A DNA stretch of 64,000 nt from Chromatiales bacterium (GCA_027032075.1 JALVOC010000006.1:152429-216428); one strand, 5' to 3'; shown: positions 18,441 through 26,537, counted from the first letter of the stretch. The notes: generated by a model not told the origin, from the letters alone. Numbers and translations: made by a program.

Positions 18441-19193
18441 TCAGAAATCGTAATTCAACGTAACGGTGGTTTTGGTATCGGTGTTTTTCTTGTCTACCGG
18501 CACCTCGCTGTTATGTTTGACACTCAACGCCAGTTTGCATGCCAGACTGGCGTTGAGTTTGATCTTCAGTTCACTGCTGGATTCGGTAAAACGATTCTCC
18601 CCGCCCTGCTCGATAAACAACCCCTGGGTAAAACTGCTGTTTTTCCCCGTATCCCATTTCAACCAGGTGGCGAGGCGCCATAATCCTTCGCGTGTGTTTT
18701 CGCCACTGCCAGACAAGGTCTGCCGCGCACCGACACCCGCTTCCACTTTCCAGGTGAGTGTCTTTCGCTTGAGAACATCATAACCGTAACCCGCCACTTC
18801 GGTGGTCCGCCGCTCGTAACCCGCGAACGGATCATATTCATAACGCAGCAGGCCGAACAGATAATCGATCTCTCTTAATAAGTATTCCGAGCGCCCCTCT
18901 AATTTATAGTTTTCCGCCGTTACCGTGCCTTTGTCGGTCGCCTTGTAGCCATCGGCATACAATCTATGCCGCCAATCCACACGCTGATTGAGAAACTTGA
19001 ACTTGCCGGTGGTTGATCTGCTTTCTGTGTTTCCGCTGGTGAGCACGATTCCCAATTCGGCCGAACCGCTCCATTTTACTTCGCCACCAGCCGGGGTTTC
19101 CTCCGCAGCAGCCGGACCCGCAAAACCTGCCAGCAGCAACAAAAACATCCACCCCCGCCTGGCGAGCAAGAGGCTTAACACCTTCAGCAACAC
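18441..19193 (-). CDS. DUF481 (YdiY-like) outer-membrane protein
   Basis: This predicted outer-membrane beta-barrel of about 250 aa is of unknown function. After a signal peptide (LLKVLSLLLARRGWMFLLLLAGFAGPAAA) the mature part begins VKWSGSAELGIVLTSGNTESRSTTGKFKF, the hallmark opening of the DUF481 family, and continues as alternating amphipathic strands to a C-terminal TTVTLNYDF with terminal Phe, as barrel proteins have. The GTG at 19193 is chosen because AAGGA lies 6 bases upstream and it gives a complete signal peptide; an internal ATG would truncate it and a far upstream start adds non-signal sequence. It is divergent from the MEMO-family gene and ends 31 bases before mogA begins. Confidence 0.88.
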   Translation of the reverse strand: MLLKVLSLLLARRGWMFLLLLAGFAGPAAAEETPAGGEVKWSGSAELGIVLTSGNTESRSTTGKFKFLNQRVDWRHRLYADGYKATDKGTVTAENYKLEGRSEYLLREIDYLFGLLRYEYDPFAGYERRTTEVAGYGYDVLKRKTLTWKVEAGVGARQTLSGSGENTREGLWRLATWLKWDTGKNSSFTQGLFIEQGGENRFTESSSELKIKLNASLACKLALSVKHNSEVPVDKKNTDTKTTVTLNYDF

Positions 19194-19313
19194 ATGAAAT
19201 CCTTGTTTTTTATTGGAACAACGGTATGGAAGACAGTTTTTTGAAAAAGGCGAAAAACAAACTCTCGCCAACTACACCTTGAACAGCAGCCCCCGGAGCA
19301 CTATTGTCAAAGT

Positions 19314-20105
19314 ATGGGCGATTTTATCAGACAACCTGCGGTCGCGGGAACGTTCTATCCGGCGGATCCCTCCGAATTGGTGCGCACGGTGGATTACTAT
19401 CTGCAGCAGGCCGAAGCTGACGAACGCCCGCTTCCCAAGGCCATCATTGCCCCCCATGCCGGCTATATCTATTCCGGACCGGTAGCCGCCAGCGCCTACG
19501 CCCGCCTGCGTGCCGCGCGTGAGGAGATAAACCGGGTGATCCTGCTTGGCCCCTCTCATTATGTGCCGTTCCGTGGACTGGCCACCAGCAGCGCCAGCCA
19601 TTTTCAGACGCCGCTGGGACTCGTGCCGCTGGATCGCGATCTCATCCATACCCTGGAAACCCTGCCCCAGGTGCAGCGACTGGACGAGGCCCATCTGCAG
19701 GAGCACAGCCTGGAGGTCCATCTGCCCTTCCTGCAACAAGTCCTCGATCATTTCAGCCTCGTCCCGCTTGTCGTCGGCGAGGCCGCCACCGGCGAGGTGA
19801 GTGAAGTGCTTGATCTGGCATGGGACGGGAGCGAGACCCTGATCGTCATCAGTTCCGATCTGAGTCATTACCACGATTATGACACGGCACACCGCATGGA
19901 CAGCGCCACCTCCCGCGCGATTGAATCATTGAACCCCGATGCGATTCACTACGATGACGCCTGCGGCCGCAATCCTGTCAAAGGACTGCTGGCACTGGCA
20001 CGAAAACGCGGCCTGCATGCCCATACCGTCGATCTGCGCAACTCGGGCGATACCGCCGGACCGAAGGATCGGGTCGTCGGCTACGGCGCTTACGTTTTCG
20101 ACTGA
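19314..20105 (+). CDS. MEMO family protein (AmmeMemoRadiSam system protein B)
   Basis: This 263-aa protein of the MEMO/Protocatechuate LigB-like fold begins IRQPAVAGTFYPADPSELVRTVDYYL and carries the characteristic IIAPHAGYIYSGPVAASAYA, LLGPSHYVPF and ISSDLSHYHDYDTAHRMD segments, whose histidines align with the metal-binding pocket of LigB-type dioxygenases. The chemical role of bacterial members is unknown. The AMMECR1-family gene begins two bases after its stop, so the two are translationally linked. In many bacteria a radical SAM partner completes the set; none is seen here. Confidence 0.93.
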   Translation: MGDFIRQPAVAGTFYPADPSELVRTVDYYLQQAEADERPLPKAIIAPHAGYIYSGPVAASAYARLRAAREEINRVILLGPSHYVPFRGLATSSASHFQTPLGLVPLDRDLIHTLETLPQVQRLDEAHLQEHSLEVHLPFLQQVLDHFSLVPLVVGEAATGEVSEVLDLAWDGSETLIVISSDLSHYHDYDTAHRMDSATSRAIESLNPDAIHYDDACGRNPVKGLLALARKRGLHAHTVDLRNSGDTAGPKDRVVGYGAYVFD

Positions 20106-20107
20106 TC

Positions 20108-20674
20108 ATGCTGGCAAAAACCGAACAGGAAACCTTGCTGGCCCTTGCGGCGGAATCCGTTCGTTATGGTCTGGAGCACGGGCACAGCATGCCGGTCGAT
20201 AGCAGCCGCTATCCCGAACCCCTGCAGCAACAGGGCGCCAGCTTCGTCACCCTCACCATCGATCAACAGCTCCGCGGCTGTATCGGCACCCTGGAGCCTT
20301 TCCGGCCACTGGTGGAAGACGTTGCCAAAAATGCCTATGCAGCGGCATTCCGGGATCCCCGCTTTCCCCCCCTCTCCCCGGGCGAATATGATCAGCTGGC
20401 ATACCACATCTCGATCCTCAATCCGGCCGAACCCATGCAGTTCGAATCCGAAGCGGATCTCGTGCGGCAACTGCGCCCCGGTATCGATGGCCTGATCCTC
20501 TCGGACCGTGGCCGGCGCGGTACTTTTCTACCCTCTGTCTGGAAGAGTCTGCCCAACCCCGCAGAGTTCCTGCAGCACCTGAAAGTCAAAGCCGGCTTTC
20601 CGGCAAATTACTGGTCCGATACCCTGAAGGTGGAACGTTATACGGTGCAGGAATTCGGCAACGGGGAGGAGTGA
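20108..20674 (+). CDS. AMMECR1 family protein (AmmeMemoRadiSam system protein A)
   Basis: This 188-aa AMMECR1-domain protein contains GASFVTLTIDQQLRGCIGTLEPFRPLVEDVAKNAYAAAFRDPRFPPLSPGEYDQLAYHISILNP in pieces. The LRGCIG motif is the invariant signature of the family and its cysteine has been proposed as catalytic. Its function is unknown. It starts two bases after the MEMO-family stop. It ends 42 bases before the convergent pentapeptide-repeat gene, with a perfect palindrome between them. Confidence 0.94.
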   Translation: MLAKTEQETLLALAAESVRYGLEHGHSMPVDSSRYPEPLQQQGASFVTLTIDQQLRGCIGTLEPFRPLVEDVAKNAYAAAFRDPRFPPLSPGEYDQLAYHISILNPAEPMQFESEADLVRQLRPGIDGLILSDRGRRGTFLPSVWKSLPNPAEFLQHLKVKAGFPANYWSDTLKVERYTVQEFGNGEE

Positions 20675-20691
20675 GCGACAGGACTGGTCAC

Positions 20692-20708
20692 GTGGAATGG
20701 CATTCCAC
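20692..20708. repeat. Perfect palindrome between convergent genes
   Basis: GTGGAATG-G-CATTCCAC forms a 17-base palindrome between the AMMECR1 gene and the convergent pentapeptide-repeat gene. It has no U-run on either side, so it is only a weak candidate for bidirectional termination. Confidence 0.4.
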
Positions 20709-20716
20709 CCGGCGAT

Positions 20717-21580
20717 TCAACCTTGCGTCTTGCACCCGCCAACCGAGCCCGGCAAACAGGTCCGCCCATCGATCCAGATGGCGTTATCCAGAATAGCGCC
20801 GTTCAGCCTCGCACCCTCGAGGCGCGCCCCCGTGAGATTGGCATAGCTGAGGTTGGCCTGTTGCAGATCGGCCTGGGTCAAATCCGCCTGTTGTAAATTC
20901 ACCCCTTTGAGAGAAGCCTGGCTGAAATTGACAAAACTGAGGTTGCTCACGCTTAAATCGGCATAATCCAGAACCGCCTGTTTCAACTCTGAACCGAACA
21001 GATTCGCCCCGATCAGAATGGCGCTGTTGAGTTTCGCCCCGGTGAGATTGCTTTTGATGGCCTGTATTCCCGCCAGCCGGCAACTGCGCCAGTCCACCCC
21101 CGGCGCCGCCGGTGCCTGGCATTGCGACTCCCCCTCCTGGGGTTGCGGCATAAAACTGAATCCCCAATAGATCAGAGCCGTTACCAGCAGGAACACGATC
21201 ACCACTTGGACAATGGCCACATCCCGCCGCTGGCTGAGCAGTTTGTAGACCGATTCCCGGTGCGCCCGGTATTCGAGCGTTTCAAATGACTCCGGTGCGC
21301 GGCGCAGTTCCGGCAGATGCGGGGTATGGGATGGCCGCCGCTCATCCGCCCAGCGCCGGGCTGCCGCCAGCCGCTCCTGATATGCCGGATCGTTCGGATC
21401 CCCTTTCAATACTTCCGGGATCAACTCGGGACACGCCTTGATCGGCTTCCACTCATCCCGATCACTGCTCACCTCATCGGTCAGACGAAAGCGCCCAATC
21501 AGCAGCGCCTGGGAAATCTGTCCGGGTGGAAACGGCCCCTTCACCTGGTTGTCGCGACGAATATAAAGCGGTTGTGACAT
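20717..21580 (-). CDS. Membrane-anchored GYF-like/pentapeptide-repeat protein
   Basis: This 287-aa protein has an unusual domain combination. Residues 1 to about 60 (PLYIRRDNQVKGPFPPGQISQALLIGRFRLTDEVSSDRDEWKPI in part) resemble the GYF_2 domain that reads xYxxxxxxxxGPFxxxQI. A charged linker follows, then one membrane helix at about 142-162 (VVIVFLLVTALIYWGFSFM). After a Pro/Gln-rich spacer come about twenty tandem pentapeptides of the A(N/D)Lxx type (residues about 195-275), which would fold as a right-handed quadrilateral beta-helix. The C-terminal segment has two cysteines (RTCLPGSVGGC). Function is unknown. It may display the beta-helix on one side of the inner membrane and bind proline-rich partners with the GYF-like part. 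Confidence 0.88.
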   Translation of the reverse strand: MSQPLYIRRDNQVKGPFPPGQISQALLIGRFRLTDEVSSDRDEWKPIKACPELIPEVLKGDPNDPAYQERLAAARRWADERRPSHTPHLPELRRAPESFETLEYRAHRESVYKLLSQRRDVAIVQVVIVFLLVTALIYWGFSFMPQPQEGESQCQAPAAPGVDWRSCRLAGIQAIKSNLTGAKLNSAILIGANLFGSELKQAVLDYADLSVSNLSFVNFSQASLKGVNLQQADLTQADLQQANLSYANLTGARLEGARLNGAILDNAIWIDGRTCLPGSVGGCKTQG

Positions 21581-21858
21581 GGTTACTCTGCTACCTGAAA
21601 ATTATCATCCCTGTCTTCGTTGTGCGTATTGTTAATCTTCTGTTTTTTCAATGACTTGGGAAACACCCATGCTGCATTCCCGTCAAGACGCCACGCCGCC
21701 CCGGAAAAGCGCAACGAAAAAAAGCCCTAAAGAATTTCCCTCGACTCACGCCAATATAAATAAGGTAAAAAACCAAAAACCGGTTGCACCGCCGAAAACC
21801 AGCCTCTGCCGTCGGCCCGCAACCCTGTGTATCTTTCATCTTTATCGGCCAAATCTTC

Positions 21859-23172
21859 ATGGACATTAAACCCGGTGATCTCCCCCCCTCCCCCCTCCCG
21901 GCACGGGTTTCGGCCTCATCCGCGACATCGGCAAACACCACCGCCGTCCAGAACTGGCAAATCGGCCAAATCCTCGAGGCTGTCGTCGTGGGCAAAAGCA
22001 CAGACGGCAAATTGTTACTCACCCTCCAGGGAAACGAAGTGGTGGTGCCCCGTCCACCCCCTCTGCCTTTCCCCGATGGCCAGCGGCTGGAACTGGAACT
22101 GCTGTCCAAAACCCCTTTGCCCACTTTCCGCTTGCGGCCCTTCGTCCCAACGGCAGCCGATCCGGCCTCGGTGCAACAGGCCTTGCGTACGGCACTTCCA
22201 CGCCAGCAACCCCTGCCGCCCCTGCTGGCGAATCTCACGATACTCGCCACCGAGCCGCAGTCCGCGCCCCCCATGCCGAAGGAGGTGGCACAACTCAGCC
22301 AACAGCTTTATCAACAACTGCCGACACCCAAACAGCTGCAGCAGGTGATGGCATTGAAGAACGCGCTCCAACAGACCGGACCCTTTCTCGAATCCGATCT
22401 GGCAAAAGCCGTTGCAGGCCACCCGTTGAATACCGAAAGGAATCTTCGCCTCACCCTGCTCCGCCTTGCGGCCAGCCTGCGTCACCATCTGCCTGCTGAA
22501 CGTCCGCAACTCCCCCCAAGCAGCCCGGGCGTCACCCTTGCCACGCCGGACCTGTCTCCATCAGGCAGATCCACCCAGCCCGCGCCACCTTATGCACAAA
22601 CACCCGCTGGCTCCCCCCAGCAAGCGGCCGACAACAGCACCATCCGGCAAACACCCCAACCCCAGAGCCAAAGCAAAGCCTCCTTGTTAACCGTATCGAC
22701 ACAGGAAAACGGACTGGAAGAATTACTGCGCCAGGTGGAAGGCGTCCTGAATCGTGGGCAGGTACACCAGTTGCAAAACCTCCATGCAGAAAACCAGGGA
22801 CGCCCTCTTTGGGCCATGGAATTACCCATCCGCACAGAGCAAGGCATCGATCTGTTTGATCTGCGCATCGAACGGGATGCCGAACATCAAAGAGGCGATT
22901 CCGAAAGCATACCCTGGAGCGTCACCCTCGCGTTCGATCTGGACGGGCTTGGACCGATACGCGCCGCCGTCTCCCTGCGTGGCGATCAGATCACCACCCG
23001 CTTCTGGGCAGAACGGGAAACCACCTCCACCTTGTTCAACCAGTACCTCGACACCCTGCGCAGCCGGCTGCACCATGCCGGACTCAATGTCGGGCGCCTG
23101 GAATGCCGTTGCGGTATGCCCGTCGAAACAAACACCGATCTCGAACCCCAACTCCTGGACGAAAAAGCATGA
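21859..23172 (+). CDS. FliK-like flagellar hook-length control C-terminal domain protein (orphan)
   Basis: This 437-aa protein has a variable Pro/Gln/Leu-rich N-terminal two thirds (an OB-like segment [30 protein letters not shown], then a low-complexity linker) and a C-terminal domain at about 320-420 ([76 protein letters not shown]) that resembles the FliK substrate-specificity domain. The ATG at 21859 is preferred because the upstream extension is low-quality. The next gene, an FlhB C-terminal-domain protein, overlaps its stop by four bases. Such FliK-like/FlhB-tail pairs are known outside the main flagellar operons in many bacteria. Confidence 0.85.
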   Translation: MDIKPGDLPPSPLPARVSASSATSANTTAVQNWQIGQILEAVVVGKSTDGKLLLTLQGNEVVVPRPPPLPFPDGQRLELELLSKTPLPTFRLRPFVPTAADPASVQQALRTALPRQQPLPPLLANLTILATEPQSAPPMPKEVAQLSQQLYQQLPTPKQLQQVMALKNALQQTGPFLESDLAKAVAGHPLNTERNLRLTLLRLAASLRHHLPAERPQLPPSSPGVTLATPDLSPSGRSTQPAPPYAQTPAGSPQQAADNSTIRQTPQPQSQSKASLLTVSTQENGLEELLRQVEGVLNRGQVHQLQNLHAENQGRPLWAMELPIRTEQGIDLFDLRIERDAEHQRGDSESIPWSVTLAFDLDGLGPIRAAVSLRGDQITTRFWAERETTSTLFNQYLDTLRSRLHHAGLNVGRLECRCGMPVETNTDLEPQLLDEKA

Positions 23173-23450
23173 GCGAAACCCGCACCCCACCCAGCCTTGC
23201 AGTCGCGCTGCAATACGACGGCGAAACCGCACCCCGCGTCTCCGCCAAAGGCGCCGGAGACCTCGCCGAACAAATCCTGGAAATCGCCCGCCAGCACAAC
23301 GTGCCCTTACAGGACAACCCGGAACTGGTCAAATTGCTCTACCGCGTAGAACTCAATGACGAAATCCCCGAAGCACTCTATCTCGCCGTCGCCGAAGTAA
23401 TCGCCTTTGCGTATATGCTGAGAGGGAAAGTGCCGAAGGCGAAGTCCTGA
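23169..23450 (+). CDS. Stand-alone FlhB C-terminal-domain protein (FhlB/YlqH type)
   Basis: This 93-aa protein resembles the cytoplasmic export-switch domain of FlhB, with [75 protein letters not shown] spread over its length. It lacks the NPTH autocleavage motif and has no membrane segments, unlike the full FlhB at 44641-45777. It starts inside the stop codon of the FliK-like gene (ATGA overlap), so the two products are almost certainly made together. It may modulate export-substrate switching or partly replace the FlhB tail, as shown for related proteins in other bacteria. Confidence 0.9.
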   Translation: MSETRTPPSLAVALQYDGETAPRVSAKGAGDLAEQILEIARQHNVPLQDNPELVKLLYRVELNDEIPEALYLAVAEVIAFAYMLRGKVPKAKS

Positions 23451-23595
23451 AACAATAAAATGTTATGCGTTGTATTCGATTTATCGCGAAGCAATAAATT
23501 ACTGATTCTGCCAAACCCGTTTCTGCCTTTTCCCCGGGATATTTCCCGATCTGCCGGCATGAATGTTGCGATAACCACGACCTGAGACTGTCTTG

Positions 23596-23624
23596 TTGAC
23601 TTGACAACCTGCGAAACCTATTCT
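23596..23624 (+). promoter_or_regulatory. Sigma-70-type promoter for the HMA/MerR operon
   Basis: TTGACT at 23596-23601 and TATTCT at 23619-23624 are separated by 17 bases, a canonical sigma-70 geometry with 5/6 and 4/6 matches. The element faces the 66-aa ORF and the HMA-like gene. The 18-bp palindrome starts within its -10 box, so a protein bound there would be expected to block RNA polymerase. Confidence 0.5.
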
Positions 23625-23639
23625 AACGTTTACGTTAGA
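23622..23639. promoter_or_regulatory. 18-bp palindromic operator before the HMA/MerR gene set
   Basis: TCTAACGTTTACGTTAGA is a perfect inverted repeat (9-bp arms, TT/AA step off-centre) immediately downstream of the -10 box. The ACGT-N2-ACGT core resembles sites described for some MerR-family regulators of the LiuR group. The MerR-family gene three genes downstream is the obvious candidate to bind it, which would make the operon self-controlled. That link is inferred. Confidence 0.6.
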
Positions 23640-23662
23640 TATATATTTTTGAGACACTCACT

Positions 23663-23863
23663 ATGCGCTTGAAAATGGGCAGGATCCTTTCTTGCGCCAC
23701 ACCGCTTTTTGACGAAGGGGCGAGAAAAAAGGCGGCATCATTGGAAAATATGCTGCGAAAACAACTCGATAGCTGGCTGAAGTGGCGCTTGGAGGAACGC
23801 TTGCCGGGAAAACGATGGAAATCGAGGCGGCAAATTATTTTATTTGAACAACCACCAATCTAA
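23663..23863 (+). CDS. Small basic protein of unknown function (66 aa)
   Basis: This 66-aa frame lies between the palindromic operator and the HMA-like gene, 12 bases before the latter. The product is rich in Lys and Arg with an amphipathic helical middle (ARKKAASLENMLRKQLDSWLKWRLEERL in parts). No family is recognised and the ribosome-binding site is weak. It could be a real leader gene of the operon or merely an open 5' region. It is included because of its position and the lack of any overlapping gene. Confidence 0.45.
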   Translation: MRLKMGRILSCATPLFDEGARKKAASLENMLRKQLDSWLKWRLEERLPGKRWKSRRQIILFEQPPI

Positions 23864-23875
23864 ACGAGGTGACGC

Positions 23876-24184
23876 ATGAATATGACAGAACTACCCGCCA
23901 AAGGCGAGAAACAACGGGCTCCCATTATTGCCGGGAGCAACCACGGTTCGGCAGATGCCACCCAGGCCCAGGTGCTGATTCACACCAAAGATGCCCTGGA
24001 TGAAACGACGGTTCAGGATGTTATTCACATGCTGAACCGACTCAAAGGTGTCTCGGAGATCCGTTTCAACCCGGAAAAGGAACATCTGATCATGGTGAGC
24101 TATGACCCACATTTAGTGGAATCTTCACAGCTTCTGACAAAAGTTAAGGCCCTTGGTCATGAAGCGCAGCTTGTCGGGCTTTAA
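23876..24184 (+). CDS. HMA-like domain protein lacking the metal-binding cysteines
   Basis: This 102-aa protein has a C-terminal ferredoxin-like beta-alpha-beta-beta-alpha-beta segment at about 32-102: QVLIHTKDALDETTVQDVIHMLNRLKGVSEIRFNPEKEHLIMVSYDPHLVESSQLLTKVKALGHEAQLVGL when read in parts. This follows the layout of heavy-metal-associated (HMA) domains, but the CxxC metal site is absent and no cysteine is present at all. The N-terminal 30 residues look disordered. A GAGGT Shine-Dalgarno lies 5 bases before the ATG. The MerR regulator begins 11 bases after its stop. It may be a non-metal-binding adaptor or a sensor partner. Confidence 0.8.
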   Translation: MNMTELPAKGEKQRAPIIAGSNHGSADATQAQVLIHTKDALDETTVQDVIHMLNRLKGVSEIRFNPEKEHLIMVSYDPHLVESSQLLTKVKALGHEAQLVGL

Positions 24185-24195
24185 GGTCAAGGCGC

Positions 24196-24711
24196 ATGGC
24201 AAAACAACGGAATAACACCCCTGCTGATCAGGCCAGGCCTGTCTACAAAATCGGCGAGGCTGCCGAACGACTGGGAACGACCCCCCGGACTTTGCGGTTC
24301 TACGAAGAACAGGGGATGTTGAACCCTTTCCGTACAGCCAGGGGAACCCGGCTTTATTCGGAGGATGATATCGCTCGTCTGCGTGTCATCCAGCACCTGG
24401 TACGTCTGGACGTCCCCTTGCGAACCGTCCATGAACTGGCCGTCGCGCGTCCCGAGAGCCGCAGCGGCAACGAGGCCAGCCACAAGGTGTTTTCCTTGCT
24501 GAAGGAACTGCGCGAGGACGTGGAAAGGAAAAAACAGGAATGCGAGGATGCGCTGCACCAAATCTCGACTGCCCTGATACTTGTCGAACAGTGTTTCGGG
24601 TGCAGGAAAAAACCCACATTGCAGAGCTGCAAGCGCTGTCCGGTGGAAAAACAGACAAACCGGTCACGCCTGTTCCACTTGATTTGGGACCAAAACCAAG
24701 CCACGGAGTAA
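24196..24711 (+). CDS. MerR-family transcriptional regulator with a cysteine-rich C-terminus
   Basis: This 171-aa regulator has an N-terminal MerR winged helix-turn-helix (VYKIGEAAERLGTTPRTLRFYEEQGMLNPFRTARGTRLYSEDDIARL in parts, about 15-85), a long dimerisation helix (about 105-140), then a C-terminal tail with four cysteines in CFGCRKKPTLQSCKRCPVE, arranged CxxC-x7-CxxC. This pattern could bind zinc, another metal or an Fe-S cluster as the sensing site. It lies in the same run as the HMA-like gene and overlaps the ribosome-binding site of the next gene (GGAG formed by its last codons), so translation is coupled. The inducer is unknown. Confidence 0.93.
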   Translation: MAKQRNNTPADQARPVYKIGEAAERLGTTPRTLRFYEEQGMLNPFRTARGTRLYSEDDIARLRVIQHLVRLDVPLRTVHELAVARPESRSGNEASHKVFSLLKELREDVERKKQECEDALHQISTALILVEQCFGCRKKPTLQSCKRCPVEKQTNRSRLFHLIWDQNQATE

Positions 24712-24715
24712 TACC

Positions 24716-25429
24716 ATGCCGTTTGCCACCGAAGAAACCAAAACCCGGCCACTCGAAATCCCGGTTACATACAAGCATGAATGGCAAGATGGGTTTGGTG
24801 CACGTGGCTGGAAACTGGACTGCGCCCTTGATGATCCGAATGTTATTGCGGCCACATCAGAGACAGGGTGCCAGATCAATACATCCGTGCTGGTCCATGA
24901 CATGCTTGATCATTATATTCCCGGGTTTCCTTTGAGCGGGCATCGCAACGAAGCCATGGCGCTCATCCAGTTGGCTAGTCGCACCGGATCAGATCCCCGC
25001 CCTGATTTCGAACAGATGGTCAACGAGGACCTTCTGCAGGGCAATGTCTCGGGAGAATCATTCATCACTTTTCTACCGGAACGGCTTGTTCGCATCTTGC
25101 CTGGTGACAGCCTGTCTGGCAAAGAAATCATCGAATTTCTCTCAAAGAGTATCGGACAGAATAATCTGCTGGCGGCATTGGTGGATCGTTTTTTTGAGTT
25201 GGGCAACCTAGGCATACCTATAGCGAAAGCCAACTGGCGCAGACTTGGGCTCGAGTATGAATTGCGTGCAAAAACCGGTTTGTGCCTACAGTCCATTCTT
25301 AAGGAGAGCGACAAAATTACCGTAGCTGAACAGTATAGCGAAGCTACCGGATTTTTTTTGCTCAATAACCATCAATGTACACTTCAGTTTCATACCCCCT
25401 GTGAGCGCGTGATTTCTGCCGATATATAA
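24716..25429 (+). CDS. Unknown protein of 237 aa in the MerR/HMA operon
   Basis: This soluble, acidic protein has no signal peptide or membrane segment. The most conserved-looking part is VLVHDMLDHYIPGFPLSGHRNEAMALIQLASRTGSDPRPD read in parts, with closely spaced His, Asp and Glu residues that could form a metal or catalytic site. A second helical part follows (SGKEIIEFLSKSIGQNNLLAALVDRFFELGNLGIP). The start ATG lies four bases after the MerR stop, with its GGAG inside the MerR 3' end, so it belongs to the same operon. I do not recognise a named family. The 3' end becomes AT-richer and leads into the accessory stretch. Confidence 0.82.
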   Translation: MPFATEETKTRPLEIPVTYKHEWQDGFGARGWKLDCALDDPNVIAATSETGCQINTSVLVHDMLDHYIPGFPLSGHRNEAMALIQLASRTGSDPRPDFEQMVNEDLLQGNVSGESFITFLPERLVRILPGDSLSGKEIIEFLSKSIGQNNLLAALVDRFFELGNLGIPIAKANWRRLGLEYELRAKTGLCLQSILKESDKITVAEQYSEATGFFLLNNHQCTLQFHTPCERVISADI

Positions 25430-25623
25430 ACGGAGTAATCTCTCCCAGTGGGGATCATTTAAATTTCCGGTTTGCGCGTACCACCCTTTACGGTACCAAA
25501 TGACCTGTATATTAATGAATACCTCGCTCGCCTCATGATCGCTCATTTTTTCACCCCTTGGTAATTAGTGGTGAAAACTCAAGGGAATGCTATATTTGTA
25601 CTTATTTGGAAGGTTTCGATACA

Positions 25624-26220
25624 ATGATTTCGCCAATATCAAACACAGTTTCGGGTATCATGAATAATAGATTCATCCAGACAAGTATCAAAAAAAAGCT
25701 TTCAGGCATCCTGCTTTCTGCTCTGACCCTGGTTTTTCTTTTTTCGTGCAGCGCAACGATAGATGAATCTGCACTTTCCTCTTTCGCGCCTTCGGCAAAA
25801 CTCGTTCTGAATCAGGAATTGACCATCCCGGCCAATAAAACCGGAGTCTATATTCAGTACGGCAAAGTTGTTACTTACCCCGAACTGGACCAGTATTACC
25901 CCAACTGCCGTTTAATCGTTAACGATCTGAAAACCACATCACAGACTGTTCAGGCGGATGAGTTCAGTATTACGCATATAATGTTTATTGAAGATTATAC
26001 CAATAGACCTTACCCGCTATACGCCTCATTGAGTAACATTCCTTTACTCGCGGAAGGACCAACCCCGGAGGATTATGCCACTATTTTTTCTTTACATTCT
26101 GAAAAACAACCGAATGTGAAGAAACTGGTTTGTACACATCTGGAAGATCCCCCCATTGCGAATCACCTGACTCCCGCGCAAATCCGCACAGCTTTAGGAG
26201 AGATAATGACTCTCAAATGA
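25624..26220 (+). CDS. Putative lipoprotein of unknown function
   Basis: This protein of about 198 aa has three lysines, a hydrophobic run and a lipobox (VFLFSCSA), so the mature form would start at the Cys and be lipid-anchored in the cell envelope. The mature part is beta-rich with ELTIPANKTGVYIQYGKVVTYPELDQYYPNCRLIV in parts, which includes a well-defined core around YIQYGK and YPNC. The ATG at 25624 has GGAAGG about 10 bases upstream; an ATG at 25660 would give a more usual 30-residue signal peptide and is a real alternative. Function is unknown. A second lipoprotein gene follows about 320 bases downstream, with a similar sequence before both. Confidence 0.75.
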   Translation: MISPISNTVSGIMNNRFIQTSIKKKLSGILLSALTLVFLFSCSATIDESALSSFAPSAKLVLNQELTIPANKTGVYIQYGKVVTYPELDQYYPNCRLIVNDLKTTSQTVQADEFSITHIMFIEDYTNRPYPLYASLSNIPLLAEGPTPEDYATIFSLHSEKQPNVKKLVCTHLEDPPIANHLTPAQIRTALGEIMTLK

Positions 26221-26537
26221 TCCACTGGTTAGTAACAGGGCGCCACATAAATTCAAGATACCGAACTATTCACTCCCACCGCCATCCCGGTGGGGACCGG
26301 TGTTGCTCATGCACCTCTAAGCACTTTCCCGGACGAGGAGATCCCTTCCTGCCTTCTCTCGTGGTCTCATTCTGGCGGGATGGATACTATTTGTGAAATT
26401 GTCAGAAAATGCTATATTTACCGCAAATAAGCAGAAGGTCCCGGTTTTTATGGCATGTCCGTGGTATACGCATCTCTGTTTTTTAACGATATCTTAATGT
26501 CCATAACTTATTGTTCATTGAAAATCTGGAGAATATC
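26221..26537. other. Intergenic region between the two lipoprotein genes
   Basis: No gene is seen. A GC-rich patch at about 26277-26310 can fold (CCCACCG/CGGTGGGG-like arms). The stretch 26393-26420 resembles 25571-25597 before the previous lipoprotein gene: both begin GTGAAA and end AATGCTATATTT. That may be a shared promoter element or a sign that the two genes arose by local duplication. Confidence 0.45.

Noticed and set aside
21833-21862. TTATCGGC motif as a minus-strand FliA promoter facing the pentapeptide-repeat gene
   Set aside because: The -10 match is good, but the -35 match is poor and the site lies inside the start of the FliK-like gene, about 250 bases from the next minus-strand gene.
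21648-22274. Minus-strand frame (208 aa) over the start of the FliK-like gene
   Set aside because: Low-complexity Gly/Arg/Ser content typical of antisense reading of a Pro-rich gene; the plus-strand FliK-like frame has the C-terminal domain and the coupled partner.
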